From CBFDBF01 sp050304615 (GTDB lineage Bacteria > Pseudomonadota > Gammaproteobacteria > Chromatiales > Chromatiaceae): DNA of 64,000 nt. The notes under the pieces are model-generated. The model was not told the DNA's origin. It did no database searches and was given only the letters and a program-made list of their open reading frames with translations. Numbering within the stretch: position 1 is the stretch's first letter; each line of letters starts with the position of its first letter. Where the stretch lies: NCBI GenBank assembly GCA_050304615.1, contig JBNLDW010000011.1:496001-560000 (forward strand). The letters are read 5' to 3'. The translations under genes were made by a program, and so were the position numbers. Below are positions 44,108-53,410 of the stretch, piece by piece.

Positions 44108-45037
44108 ATGAGTAAAGATATTCCTCATGGGTGGTACTCAAAGTTTATGCCTCGGCTGTGGCTGTTCTGGTTGGGTGTGGGCCTGTTGCGTGTAGTTGGG
44201 CTGCTACCACATCGCTGGCTGATGGCTCTCGGTTCTCTGTTGGGAGATCTGCTATATTTTGTTGCCGGCAGCAGAAGGCGTATCGCGGAGAGGAACTTGG
44301 TCATCTGTTTCCCAGAGATGAGTGAGGCCGAGCGGGGTGAATTGCTGAAAGAAAATTTTCGCAACCTGGGAAGGATGATATGTGAGTCTACTATCATCTG
44401 GTGGGGAACAAGGAACGAGCTGCAACAACTAGCGCATATTAAGGGCGCGGAACATATTGAGAAGGCGTTGGCGCAAGGTAAGGGCGTTATTGCGTTGGCA
44501 GCCCATTTCACCTCACTGGAAGTTAGTGCGATCATACTATCACTGGTAGTGCCCTGCTATTTTATGTATCGGCCACACAATGATCCGGTGATGGAGGAGT
44601 TTATATATAGCCACCGAATGCGCTGGTTTGACAAATCCATACCTCGTGATGGAGTCAGGCAGATGGTTCGTAGCCTGCGGCAGAACCGGGTAATCTGGTA
44701 CGCGCAAGATCAGAATACAAAACGTAGCCAGGCTATGTTTGTAAAGTTTTTTGGGCAGACCGCCTCCACCAATTCGGCAACGGCAAGATTGGCCAAGGTG
44801 ACAGGTGCGGCTGTCGTGCCCTACCATGTGGTGCGCCGGGAGAATGGTGATGGGTATGATGTTCAGTTTGAACCTCCGTTAGAAGAGTTTCCTTCGGATG
44901 ATATCGTAGCCGATACCCAGCACGTGAATGACATAGTAGAAAGGTGGGTACGGCAGTGTCCCGAGCAGTATCTCTGGGTGCATCGACGTTTTCGCACGCA
45001 ACCAAACCGTGGCGACCCTTCGCCCTATGATGCCTAA
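44108..45037 (+). CDS. lpxL: Lipid A late acyltransferase (LpxL/HtrB family)
   Basis: From the ATG at 44108 the protein has 309 residues. An N-terminal membrane helix (about 12-32) is followed by AERNLVICFPEMSEAER. AAHFTSLEV near residue 136 provides the H-x4-E catalytic dyad. MYRPHNDPVMEEF and DQNTKRSQAMFVKFFGQTA carry the acyl-acceptor region. Such enzymes move an acyl chain from acyl-ACP to Kdo2-lipid IVA on the inner face of the inner membrane. LpxL, LpxM and LpxP cannot be separated here. An upstream in-frame start at 44042 lies inside the kinase gene and is unlikely. Confidence 0.85.
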   Translation: MSKDIPHGWYSKFMPRLWLFWLGVGLLRVVGLLPHRWLMALGSLLGDLLYFVAGSRRRIAERNLVICFPEMSEAERGELLKENFRNLGRMICESTIIWWGTRNELQQLAHIKGAEHIEKALAQGKGVIALAAHFTSLEVSAIILSLVVPCYFMYRPHNDPVMEEFIYSHRMRWFDKSIPRDGVRQMVRSLRQNRVIWYAQDQNTKRSQAMFVKFFGQTASTNSATARLAKVTGAAVVPYHVVRRENGDGYDVQFEPPLEEFPSDDIVADTQHVNDIVERWVRQCPEQYLWVHRRFRTQPNRGDPSPYDA

Positions 45038-45040
45038 ATT

Positions 45041-45874
45041 ATGATCTTCGTCTCGCGTAGCGTTCAACTCCTACATGGCCAGAAATTTCTGGTTGATGCC
45101 GCCTGGAGAGAGCGGCTGGCGGCGGTAGGTATTGCCGCAGACCAGGAGTGGGCGGAGGTAGTAGGGGATACCAAGATGTCTGGTTCGGTTGTTACCCGCT
45201 GCTATCGAATGGTCGTGCCTGACGGCGAGGTGCTGTTTTTTAAGCGTTATGTCTACCCCAGAACAAGGCGATATTTGCTGGAGTTTTGGCTGCGTCCCGG
45301 CAAGGCTGCAGTGGAGGCCTGGGCTTACCGACAGCTGCAACAGGTCGGTGTCCCAACCCTGGATGTGGTTGCATTTGGTGAGTGTAGGGTGCTGGGTATG
45401 CTGACCGCCACATTCGTAGTTACCAGGGAGGTTCCAAATAGTCGGACACTACTTGAGTTTGCACGGGATGTGTGGATTAACCTACCCCCGGAGGAGCGGT
45501 GTAGGGTCTATCGAGAAATAAGCAGTCAGCTGATACGCCAGCTGCAAAAGGCCCACGCCAATCGCCTGTTTCACCATGATCTAAAATGGCGCAACATACT
45601 GATCCAGAATAGTGGGGAGCACTTTACCCCGGTCTGGATCGATGCCCCGCGCGCTTCCCGTATGCCCTGGCGTAACCGCCGCGGGGTAGTGGCTGATATC
45701 TCCTGTCTGGCACGCATAGCTGTCAGCTTGCTATCCAGCTATGACCGTATGCGTTTTATCTGGCAATATCTGGGCGCTGGGAGAGAGCCGGGCGATGCCA
45801 AGCGGCTGTACCGTGAGGTTGCGGCACATCTCGGCCGCAGACCGCCGCGGCCACTCGACTGGATGCCGCAGTAG
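45041..45874 (+). CDS. LPS core kinase-like protein (RfaP/InaA family)
   Basis: The 277-residue protein has VLFFKRYVYPRTRRY near 65 (ATP lysine), HHDLKWRNILI near 178 with the Asp and Asn of the catalytic loop, and VWIDAPRASR near 196 as the metal-binding Asp. This is the layout of heptose kinases RfaP/InaA. It begins four bases after the acyltransferase stop and is followed four bases later by another kinase-like gene. It probably phosphorylates core heptose. RfaP is favoured but not separable from InaA by eye. Confidence 0.75.
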   Translation: MIFVSRSVQLLHGQKFLVDAAWRERLAAVGIAADQEWAEVVGDTKMSGSVVTRCYRMVVPDGEVLFFKRYVYPRTRRYLLEFWLRPGKAAVEAWAYRQLQQVGVPTLDVVAFGECRVLGMLTATFVVTREVPNSRTLLEFARDVWINLPPEERCRVYREISSQLIRQLQKAHANRLFHHDLKWRNILIQNSGEHFTPVWIDAPRASRMPWRNRRGVVADISCLARIAVSLLSSYDRMRFIWQYLGAGREPGDAKRLYREVAAHLGRRPPRPLDWMPQ

Positions 45875-45877
45875 CTC

Positions 45878-46525
45878 ATGTTTTCCTGGATAGTCTCGCA
45901 ACAGGAGTATACTGACATCAGTAGGGGTGCCCGTGAGCTGGAGCGTGATCGCTTCGGTGTCAAGGTGCTTTTACGACCGGACAACCGCATCATCAAGTTG
46001 TTCCGAACCAAGCGGCTGCTATCGCTGTCAGCGATCTATCCCTACTCCTTCCGCTTTTGGTGCAATACTCGAAGATTGCAGCGCCTTGGGGTACGGTCGG
46101 TTATGGTAGAGCGGCTTTTTTATTGTTACGCCATCCGTCGTCACGGGATCATCTATCCGCTGTTAGAAGGAGATACCCTGGCTGATCTGTTCAAGGCCAA
46201 CCCAGACAGATCAGATCTGTTGGAGCGGTTGGCTGAATATATAGCGTGGTTACATGCCAAGGGAATCTATTTTCGCTCTCTCCATCTGGGCAACGTACTG
46301 CTGCTACCGGATGGGGGGCTCGGTCTGATTGATGTAGCTGATATGCGTTTTCAGCGGCATTCTCTGAGCGCAGGGCAACGGCGGCGAAATTTCGCTCACA
46401 TGCTGCGGCGGCAGGAGCATAGAGAGATCTTTGTACGGTTCGGGCTAGAAAGGTTTCTAGATCGCTACCTGCAGGCAGCCAAACTGACGGAGCGACAGGG
46501 AGAGCAGCTGCGGCGGCTACTGTAG
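45878..46525 (+). CDS. Short LPS-kinase-like protein (toluene-tolerance type)
   Basis: The 215 residues contain the tail of a kinase-like fold: FRSLHLGNVLLLPDGGLGLIDVADMRF near 131-157, where SLHLGNVLL stands in the catalytic loop and GLIDVAD in the metal-binding part. The His-Asp of the usual loop is Ser-Leu-His, so activity is doubtful. It resembles small proteins annotated as toluene tolerance or LPS kinase in Pseudomonas-like core loci. It follows the RfaP-like gene closely and precedes hldE. Confidence 0.55.
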   Translation: MFSWIVSQQEYTDISRGARELERDRFGVKVLLRPDNRIIKLFRTKRLLSLSAIYPYSFRFWCNTRRLQRLGVRSVMVERLFYCYAIRRHGIIYPLLEGDTLADLFKANPDRSDLLERLAEYIAWLHAKGIYFRSLHLGNVLLLPDGGLGLIDVADMRFQRHSLSAGQRRRNFAHMLRRQEHREIFVRFGLERFLDRYLQAAKLTERQGEQLRRLL

Positions 46526-46596
46526 CCAGCCGCTGTTCGGCAGATTCGGTTCTTGTGTTACCATCCGACCTTACTTCATAACTGCTTATTAATAAG

Positions 46597-48018
46597 ATGA
46601 AAGAGCTACCAGATTTCAGCAACATAAGAATCCTTGTGGTGGGCGATGTAATGCTTGACCGCTATTGGCATGGTGCTACCAACCGTATCTCGCCTGAGGC
46701 GCCGGTACCTGTGGTGCGGGTAGAAGAGGAAGAGGGTCGCCCCGGGGGTGCCGGTAATGTGGCCCTCAATATCAGCTCACTGGGCGGAAGGGCTATCCTG
46801 ATTGGGCTCACCGGTGATGATGAGATGTCCCGGATACTGGAGCATGGACTGCATAACCACAATGTGGATTGCCGTTTCGAACGGCTGGAACGCTTCCCCA
46901 CCATAACCAAACTGCGCATCATCAGCCGTCACCAGCAGTTGATTCGGCTCGATTTTGAGGATGGCTTTCCAGGCTTGGATGATTCGGAGATGGTGGAGCA
47001 GTTCAAGAGCCAGCTCCCGTCCGGCGATCTGGTGTTGCTCTCCGATTACGGTAAGGGGACCCTGCGCCGGGCAGCTGAGTTCATCACCCTGGCGCGGGAA
47101 GCTGGCAAGTTGGTGCTGGTTGATCCTAAGGGTACCGATTTTCGACGTTACCATGGGGCCAGTATGATCACTCCCAATATGGCTGAGTTTGAGGCCGTAG
47201 TCGGGGTGTGTGCAGATGATGCGGCGGTAGTAGAGCGTGGCCACGCGTTGATGGATGAGTGCCAGTTCGGGGCACTGCTGATTACCCGTGGCGAGCAGGG
47301 GATGACCCTGCTAGAACGCGATAAAGAGCCGCGCCATCTGCCAACCCATGCGCAGGAGGTGTTTGATGTAACTGGTGCCGGGGATACGGTGATCGCCGTC
47401 CTGGCTGCTGCCATGGCCGCCGGTATGCCGATAGAGGCGGCCACCCAACTATCGAATGTTGCCGCCGGGGTTGTGGTCGGCAAACTGGGTACTGCCACCG
47501 CTACTATCGATGAGATCAAGCTGGCGCTCTCTACACAGGAGGTAGTGCATAGAGGGGTAGTGCAGGAGTATGAGTTGGTCTCTGCCATAGAGGCTGCCCG
47601 CTCACGGGGTGAAAGTATTGTCTTTACCAATGGCTGTTTCGATATCCTCCATGCCGGCCATGTCACCTATCTGGAACAGGCGAGCCTGTTGGGTGATCGC
47701 CTGGTGGTGGCGGTTAATGTGGATGCTACCGTACGTCAATTAAAGGGGGAAGATCGTCCCGTCAACGCCCTGGAGCAGCGCATGCTGGTGCTTGCCGCAT
47801 TGGGCTGTGTCGACTGGGTAGTGCCATTCTCTGAAGAGACTCCGGAGCGGCTGATCTGCGAGCTACAGCCAGATTTTCTGGTGAAGGGTGGTGACACCGA
47901 TCCAAAGAGTATCCCGGGTGCCGATTGTGTGCGTAAGGCGGGCGGTGAGGTGCGGGTAATGGATCACGTGGCGGGCTGTTCTACCACTGGGACGATCAGA
48001 GATATCCGCGATAAATAG
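46597..48018 (+). CDS. hldE: Bifunctional D-beta-heptose 7-phosphate kinase / 1-phosphate adenylyltransferase
   Basis: HldE makes ADP-heptose for the LPS inner core. The 473-residue fusion has an N-terminal ribokinase-like domain (VVGDVMLDRYWHG near 12, RPGGAGNVALNISSLGG near 48, DVTGAGDTVIAVLAA near 257). The C-terminal cytidylyltransferase-type domain has VFTNGCFDILHAGHVTYLEQA near 342. Both active sites look intact. The length equals the E. coli enzyme. GmhA, the preceding pathway step, is encoded at 51425. Confidence 0.95.
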   Translation: MKELPDFSNIRILVVGDVMLDRYWHGATNRISPEAPVPVVRVEEEEGRPGGAGNVALNISSLGGRAILIGLTGDDEMSRILEHGLHNHNVDCRFERLERFPTITKLRIISRHQQLIRLDFEDGFPGLDDSEMVEQFKSQLPSGDLVLLSDYGKGTLRRAAEFITLAREAGKLVLVDPKGTDFRRYHGASMITPNMAEFEAVVGVCADDAAVVERGHALMDECQFGALLITRGEQGMTLLERDKEPRHLPTHAQEVFDVTGAGDTVIAVLAAAMAAGMPIEAATQLSNVAAGVVVGKLGTATATIDEIKLALSTQEVVHRGVVQEYELVSAIEAARSRGESIVFTNGCFDILHAGHVTYLEQASLLGDRLVVAVNVDATVRQLKGEDRPVNALEQRMLVLAALGCVDWVVPFSEETPERLICELQPDFLVKGGDTDPKSIPGADCVRKAGGEVRVMDHVAGCSTTGTIRDIRDK

Positions 48019-48057
48019 CCCTTAAAGTATAGATACACGCCAACAGGAAATGGAAAG

Positions 48058-49407
48058 ATGCAGGTAACAATATTTGGCTCTGGCTATGTTGGGCTGGTGA
48101 CAGGCGCCTGTCTTGCCGATGCTGGCAACGATGTGCTCTGCATAGATATTGATCAACAGAAGATTGATCTGCTCAATGGGGGTGGTATACCGATCTTTGA
48201 GCCCGGCTTGGAGCCGCTTGTACGTAGCAACATTGAGGCTGGCCGCCTCTCCTTCAGTAGCGATATTGCCGCTGGAGTCGAGCATGGTTTATTTCAGTTT
48301 ATTGCCGTAGGTACCCCGCCGGATGAGGATGGTTCCGCCGATCTGCAACATGTCCTGGCGGTGGCTGCCAGTATCGGTGAGCATATGGATGGCTACAAAG
48401 TGGTCACCACGAAATCGACCGTACCTGTAGGGACTGCGGATAAGGTGCGGGAAGCAGTCAATGCAAAGCTAAAGCAGCGTGGCAAACAGCAGATTGAGTT
48501 CGATGTAGTCTCCAACCCTGAATTCCTGAAAGAGGGGAATGCTATCGGTGATTTTATGAAGCCCGATCGCATCATAGTTGGCAGCGATAACCCGCGTACC
48601 ACCGAGCTATTGCGTGAGCTATATGCCCCGTTCAACCGTAACCATGACCGTCTGGTGGTGATGGATATCCGCTCAGCAGAGCTGACCAAGTATGCCGCCA
48701 ACGCGATGCTGGCGACCAGGATCACCTTTATGAATGAGTTGGCCAATATTGCCGAGCTGGTAGGGGCCGATATTGAACATGTCCGTATCGGTATTGGTTC
48801 AGATCCGCGTATTGGTTACCAGTTTATCTATCCTGGGATCGGTTACGGTGGCTCTTGTTTTCCCAAGGATGTAAAGGCCCTGGAGCATCTGGCGCGAGCA
48901 TATGATTATCCAGCAAGTATCCTGCAGGCGGTAGACGCGGTGAACGATCGGCAGAAGCAGACGCTGTTCAACAAAATACAACTCCACTACGGAGGGGAGC
49001 TCAGAGGCAAGACCTTTGCCCTATGGGGGCTGGCATTCAAGCCTAATACCGATGATATGCGTGAGGCGCCCAGTCGTGTCCTGATGGAGGCCCTGTGGGA
49101 TGCCGGGGCGAAGGTGCAGGCCTATGATCCAGAGGCTGCAGAGGAGGCGCGGCGTATCTTTGGCGAACGCGATGATCTGCTGCTTTGTGACCACCCGGAG
49201 GAGACGCTGGAGGGTGCCGATGCCCTGGCTATCGTTACCGAATGGAAGATGTTTCGTAGCCCTGATTTTGACAAAATAAAGGCCACACTGAGTGATCCGA
49301 TAATCTTTGACGGCAGGAATATCTATGATCCTGCATTTCTTGCCAGTAACGGCTTTACTTACTACGCGGTCGGTCGTGGAGACAGCCTGCGTAACCGTAA
49401 GCGATAA
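48058..49407 (+). CDS. ugd: UDP-glucose 6-dehydrogenase
   Basis: The enzyme oxidises UDP-glucose to UDP-glucuronate with two NAD. The 449 residues include the NAD loop IFGSGYVGLVTGACLADAG at 4-22, the TKSTVPVGT block near 121 and GIGYGGSCFPKDV near 259 with the catalytic Cys. A C-terminal UDP-binding part contains WGLAFKPNTDDMREAP. All key residues are present. AGGAAATGGAAAG precedes the ATG. Its UDP-GlcA could feed the core or the surface glycan; it lies next to hldE and an FAD oxidoreductase. Confidence 0.95.
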   Translation: MQVTIFGSGYVGLVTGACLADAGNDVLCIDIDQQKIDLLNGGGIPIFEPGLEPLVRSNIEAGRLSFSSDIAAGVEHGLFQFIAVGTPPDEDGSADLQHVLAVAASIGEHMDGYKVVTTKSTVPVGTADKVREAVNAKLKQRGKQQIEFDVVSNPEFLKEGNAIGDFMKPDRIIVGSDNPRTTELLRELYAPFNRNHDRLVVMDIRSAELTKYAANAMLATRITFMNELANIAELVGADIEHVRIGIGSDPRIGYQFIYPGIGYGGSCFPKDVKALEHLARAYDYPASILQAVDAVNDRQKQTLFNKIQLHYGGELRGKTFALWGLAFKPNTDDMREAPSRVLMEALWDAGAKVQAYDPEAAEEARRIFGERDDLLLCDHPEETLEGADALAIVTEWKMFRSPDFDKIKATLSDPIIFDGRNIYDPAFLASNGFTYYAVGRGDSLRNRKR

Positions 49408-49421
49408 TAACGGATAATATT

Positions 49422-50606
49422 ATGCAGCGTGCCAAAGTGGATGTTGCCATCTTTGGTGGAGGTATTACCGGATTATGGCTGTTGGCGCGTCTGCGTAGTG
49501 CCGGCTATTCCGTGGTCTTGTTGGAGAGCGGACGGCTGGGCGGTATTCAAACCAGCGCCTCCCAGGGAATCATCCATGGCGGTGCCAAATACGCACTAAA
49601 CGGCAACCTGAGTGAATCGGCCCGCGCCATTGGTGCCATGCCCCGCGTGTGGCGTCAGTGCCTGGATGGTGCGGGTGAGCTTGATCTCACTGCTGTCAGG
49701 ATGCTCTCTCCCCACCAGTATCTCTGGTCCAGCGATAGTCTGATATCAAAGGTGACGGGCTTCTTTGCCAGCAAGGCGATGCGTAGTCGCATGGTGTCGG
49801 TGCAGGGGACGGAGCGGCCACAACTCTTCCAGCATCCAGCTTTTCACGGCACTCTTTATCAGCTGGATGAGCCAGTGCTGGATGTTGCCTCGCTGACAAC
49901 AGAGCTAGTGAGGCAGCATGGAGAGTGTTGCTATCAGATATCCCCCGAAGAGATGCGGCTCGGGAGTGGTGCCGATGAGACCGTCATTACCTTGGATGAT
50001 GGAGTAGAGCTACTGGCACGGCAACTGGTTCTGGCTGCCGGTGCGGGTAACGGGGCACTGTTGGCGCAACTGGGGAGAACGCACCCGGAGATGCAGTTGC
50101 GTCCCCTGCATATGGTCATAGCCCAGGGCGATATCCCGCCTCTCTATGCCCACTGTATCGGCAGTGGGACAACCCCACGTGTCACTATCACCAGTTACCC
50201 GTTGGCAGATGGCAGAATGGCATGGAATATAGGTGGTCAACTGGCTGAGAGTGGGGTGGAGCGTAGCGCAGCAGAGCAGATTGCAGCGGCACAGCATGAA
50301 CTGCAGCAACTGCTGCCCTGGCTCGATTACTCCAGTGTAAGCTGGGCCACTCTGCGGGTGGATCGTGCCGAGCCTAAGATGGCTGGTGGGCGTCGCCCCG
50401 ATAGTTGCTTCGTCCAGAGTGAGGGTGGCGTAATCACCGCGTGGCCGACCAAACTGGCCTTTGCCCCAAGGGTGGCAGATGAGGTTATGGCAGCACTGCA
50501 GGTAGCGGGGATAGAGCCGGGCGATGGTGCTAGTGTAGAGCTGCATGGACTTAAACGGCCACCGCTGGCCAGGATGCCGTGGGAGGAGACAGAGTGCTGC
50601 AGTTAA
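49422..50606 (+). CDS. FAD-dependent oxidoreductase (DAO superfamily)
   Basis: VDVAIFGGGITGLWLLARLRS at 4-23 is a GxGxxG dinucleotide fold, followed by SQGIIHGGAKYALNG and VLAAGAGNGALL near 203, typical of D-amino acid oxidase/glycerol-3-phosphate dehydrogenase relatives. The 394-residue protein is soluble. Substrate contacts are not readable. It overlaps the aldo/keto reductase that follows and lies between ugd and gmhA, so a sugar-related redox step is possible. This pair does not belong to the known heptose pathway. Confidence 0.75.
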   Translation: MQRAKVDVAIFGGGITGLWLLARLRSAGYSVVLLESGRLGGIQTSASQGIIHGGAKYALNGNLSESARAIGAMPRVWRQCLDGAGELDLTAVRMLSPHQYLWSSDSLISKVTGFFASKAMRSRMVSVQGTERPQLFQHPAFHGTLYQLDEPVLDVASLTTELVRQHGECCYQISPEEMRLGSGADETVITLDDGVELLARQLVLAAGAGNGALLAQLGRTHPEMQLRPLHMVIAQGDIPPLYAHCIGSGTTPRVTITSYPLADGRMAWNIGGQLAESGVERSAAEQIAAAQHELQQLLPWLDYSSVSWATLRVDRAEPKMAGGRRPDSCFVQSEGGVITAWPTKLAFAPRVADEVMAALQVAGIEPGDGASVELHGLKRPPLARMPWEETECCS

Positions 50607-51376
50607 GACCCCTTGGTAGCACCGGTATAGAGGTCAGCCCGTTAGGTTTGGGCACGGTGAAGTTTGGCCGCAATGAGCAGGTAAAGTATCCCCACCCGTT
50701 TACCCTTCCGGATGATCGCGAGGTAGAGGGTCTTCTCTCCCTGGCGCTGGATCTGGGGATCAACCTGATCGATACCGCCCCCGCCTACGGCAGTAGCCAG
50801 GAGCGGCTGGGGCGGCTGCTACCTGGCCCCAGAGAGCAGTGGGTCATTGTCTCCAAGGTGGGTGAGTTCTTCACCCATGGGGTCTCCCGGTTTGATTTCT
50901 CTTTTGCCACCACCCAGCGGGTGGTCGAGGATAGCCTGCGGACGCTGGGAACCGATTATCTCGATGTGGTGCTGATCCACTCTGATGGAGATGATCTGCG
51001 CATCCTAGAGCAGGAGGGGGCACTGGATGCCCTGCGGGAGCTTAAGGAACGTGGCCTGATTCGTGCCCACGGTATGTCCAGCAAGACGCTAGAGGGTGGC
51101 CTGCGGGCGGTTGAGGAGATGGATCTGGTTATGGTGGCCTGCAATCCAGACTACCGGGATGAGCTGCCGCTGTTGGCCGTGGCAGCGGAGCTAGACAAAG
51201 GGGTGCTGATCAAAAAAGGGCTGCAGAGCGGCCATATGCAGAGCGTGGAGGAGGCGATGCGGTTTGTGTTCTCTCAGCCCGGGGTCAGCAGTATGATTGT
51301 GGGGACCATTAACCCGAGGCATCTGGCGGACAATGCTAAATTGCTAGCCGATATACTGGATGGCCTGCTAGTATAA
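50594..51376 (+). CDS. Aldo/keto reductase family protein
   Basis: The GTG at 50594 is chosen because GGAGGAG lies eight bases upstream; an in-frame GTG at 50579 sits before that site. The 260-residue protein starts RPLGSTGIEVSPLGLGTV. NLIDTAPAYGSSQERLG near 57 gives the catalytic Asp and Tyr, VSKVGEF near 84 the Lys, and VLIHSDGDD near 127 the His of the tetrad. NADPH-dependent reduction of a carbonyl is expected. The 12-base overlap with the FAD gene indicates translational coupling. Confidence 0.82.
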   Translation: MLQLRPLGSTGIEVSPLGLGTVKFGRNEQVKYPHPFTLPDDREVEGLLSLALDLGINLIDTAPAYGSSQERLGRLLPGPREQWVIVSKVGEFFTHGVSRFDFSFATTQRVVEDSLRTLGTDYLDVVLIHSDGDDLRILEQEGALDALRELKERGLIRAHGMSSKTLEGGLRAVEEMDLVMVACNPDYRDELPLLAVAAELDKGVLIKKGLQSGHMQSVEEAMRFVFSQPGVSSMIVGTINPRHLADNAKLLADILDGLLV

Positions 51377-51424
51377 AATATAATTCTTGGCCTGTGTTTA
51401 TCCGGATTCCGACAGTTACACACT

Positions 51425-52018
51425 ATGACTACGAAATATGCACAACTTCTAAAAGAGAGCCTGGAGGAGTCTATCCAGGCCAAGCAGCTCTTTTTGCAGC
51501 AGGAGCATGAACTGGCCAGCTTCGATGCGGCGGTGACGGCTGTAGTGCAGGCGTATCGCAGTGGTGGGCGTCTATATATAGCCGGGAATGGTGGTTCGGC
51601 AGCAGATGCACAACATCTTGCAGCTGAGTTCGTCTGTCGCCTATCGCGGGATCGAGCCCCGCTGCCGGCCGAGGCGTTGACCGTGGATAGCTCCACCCTC
51701 ACCGCGATAGGCAATGATTACGGTTTTGCCAACATCTTCCAGCGCCAGGTGGCGGGTAAGATGCTGGAGGGAGATATATTTCTCGGTATCTCTACCTCGG
51801 GTAACTCTGAGAATATTTGCCTTGCCTTCGAGCAGTGTCGGCAGATGGGTATTACCTCTATCCTTTTTACGGGAGGTGATGGAGGTAAGGCTGCGGGGCT
51901 TGCTGACCATACCGTCAGGGCGAGCGGCAAGGTGGCCGGGATCATCCAGGAACAGCATATCGTATTCGCCCATGCACTCTGTGCCGCAGTTGAAGATGAA
52001 CTGTTCTTTCCTCAATAG
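51425..52018 (+). CDS. gmhA: Sedoheptulose 7-phosphate isomerase
   Basis: GmhA turns sedoheptulose 7-phosphate into D-glycero-D-manno-heptose 7-phosphate, the first step to ADP-heptose. The 197 residues form a SIS domain: GRLYIAGNGGSAADAQHLAAE near 47, SSTLTAIGNDYGF near 86, FLGISTSGNSENI near 118 and the closing EQHIVFAHALC. The tetrameric cytosolic enzyme is of normal length. Its place among hldE and waaA makes the assignment firm; DiaA-type SIS proteins are the close paralogs. Confidence 0.9.
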   Translation: MTTKYAQLLKESLEESIQAKQLFLQQEHELASFDAAVTAVVQAYRSGGRLYIAGNGGSAADAQHLAAEFVCRLSRDRAPLPAEALTVDSSTLTAIGNDYGFANIFQRQVAGKMLEGDIFLGISTSGNSENICLAFEQCRQMGITSILFTGGDGGKAAGLADHTVRASGKVAGIIQEQHIVFAHALCAAVEDELFFPQ

Positions 52019-52060
52019 AGGAAGGGTGGTTACAGTGGAAAGGCAGCCGGCAGGGCAGTG

Positions 52061-53320
52061 ATGCGTCGGTATATCTACACCCTGGTGCTCTATCTGGCAC
52101 TGCCACTGGTTCTGCTGCGACTACTATGGCGCAGTCGACTAGCCCCTGGCTATAGGCAGCGCTGGGGCGAACGTTTTGGCCGTTTCCCCTCTCTCAATAT
52201 TCAAGGTAGCATCTGGATTCACGCAGTCTCAGTGGGTGAGGTGCAGGCGGTCGAGCCGCTAGTGCGGCGTCTGATAGCGCTCCATCCGGACATCCCTATT
52301 GTGATCACCACCAGCACTCCTACCGGTTCCGATCGGGTGCGCAAGCTGTTCCATGATGCCGTCCATCATGTCTATTTCCCCTACGATCTGCCATTTGCCA
52401 TCAAGGGTTTCCTGCGTCGATCCTCACCTCGGATGCTGTTGATGGTGGAGACTGAGATCTGGCCTAACCTCCTAGGCATATGTGCAGAGGCTGGTATTTT
52501 TACCCTGCTGGGAAATGCACGGCTGTCAGAAAAATCGGCCAGGGGGTACTCGCGAATGGGCATGTTTACCCGTAATACTTTACGGCGGATAGATCTGGTG
52601 GCGGCGCAGGGACAGACGGATGCAGATAGATTTATACAGCTGGGGGTGCCATCCAGTAAGGTGGTGATCACCGGCAGCATAAAATTTGATATCCATATCC
52701 AGGCCAGCCTGCTTGAACGGGCATCCGTTTTACGAAGTCAGTGGGGAGATCGACCAATCTGGGTGGCAGCCAGCACCCATGAAGGGGAGGAGAGTGAACT
52801 GTTGTTGGCCCATCATCGGATACGGGCTACCCTGCCAGAGGCGTTGTTGGTATTGGTACCGCGCCATCCAGAGCGGTTCGATCGGGTGGCAGATCTGTGC
52901 AAACAGTCGGGGTTTAGCGTGGTAAGGCGCTCATCCGGTGAGCCTGTAGCGGCAGATAGCGCGCTGTTTCTAGGAGACAGCATGGGCGAACTGCCGCTGT
53001 TTCTTGCTGCCGCCGATGCCGTTTTTGTAGGTGGTAGCCTGATCAGAAAGGGTGGGCAAAATCCTCTGGAGGCGGCCACCCTGGGTAAGCCAGTGCTGTT
53101 TGGGCCGCATATGTTCAATTTTGCCGCCATCAGCGAGATGCTGCAGCAGCAGGATGCGGCGGCTATGATTGCCGATGATGCGGATCTGGCCAAAGTTATG
53201 GTGCGGTGGTTGAGTGATGCCAGCGAACGCTCCCGCATAGGTGAAAATGGGCGCAGCATAGTAGAACAGAACCGCGGCGCTATGGAACGGCTTCTGGCCC
53301 TGGTAGAGCAGCAGCTGTAG
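52061..53320 (+). CDS. waaA: 3-deoxy-D-manno-octulosonic acid transferase
   Basis: WaaA (KdtA) transfers Kdo from CMP-Kdo to lipid IVA at the cytoplasmic face of the inner membrane. The 419-residue GT-B protein has an N-terminal membrane anchor (about 4-22), then RWGERFGRFP. HAVSVGEVQAVEPL near 51 carries the catalytic Glu, followed by TTSTPTGSDR. PRHPERFDRV near 268 and GGQNPLEAATLGKPVLFGP near 333-351 form the donor site. An adjacent GTG at 52058 is an alternative start. It is the last gene before the thiC leader. Confidence 0.93.
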   Translation: MRRYIYTLVLYLALPLVLLRLLWRSRLAPGYRQRWGERFGRFPSLNIQGSIWIHAVSVGEVQAVEPLVRRLIALHPDIPIVITTSTPTGSDRVRKLFHDAVHHVYFPYDLPFAIKGFLRRSSPRMLLMVETEIWPNLLGICAEAGIFTLLGNARLSEKSARGYSRMGMFTRNTLRRIDLVAAQGQTDADRFIQLGVPSSKVVITGSIKFDIHIQASLLERASVLRSQWGDRPIWVAASTHEGEESELLLAHHRIRATLPEALLVLVPRHPERFDRVADLCKQSGFSVVRRSSGEPVAADSALFLGDSMGELPLFLAAADAVFVGGSLIRKGGQNPLEAATLGKPVLFGPHMFNFAAISEMLQQQDAAAMIADDADLAKVMVRWLSDASERSRIGENGRSIVEQNRGAMERLLALVEQQL

Positions 53321-53375
53321 ATTTGGGCTAATAATTAATCGTGTCCTCTGCGACTTTCCCCGGCAAGTAGCGTGG

Positions 53376-53404
53376 TTGAAAAGTCGAGAGCAATCCTTTA
53401 GCTT
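53376..53404 (+). promoter_or_regulatory. Putative promoter of the thiC leader
   Basis: TTGAAA (53376-53381), exactly 17 bases and TAGCTT (53399-53404) form a sigma70-like promoter whose transcript would begin about where the riboswitch starts. The -10 box keeps only three consensus positions but includes the important first two and last. Confidence 0.4.
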
Positions 53405-53410
53405 AAGAGA

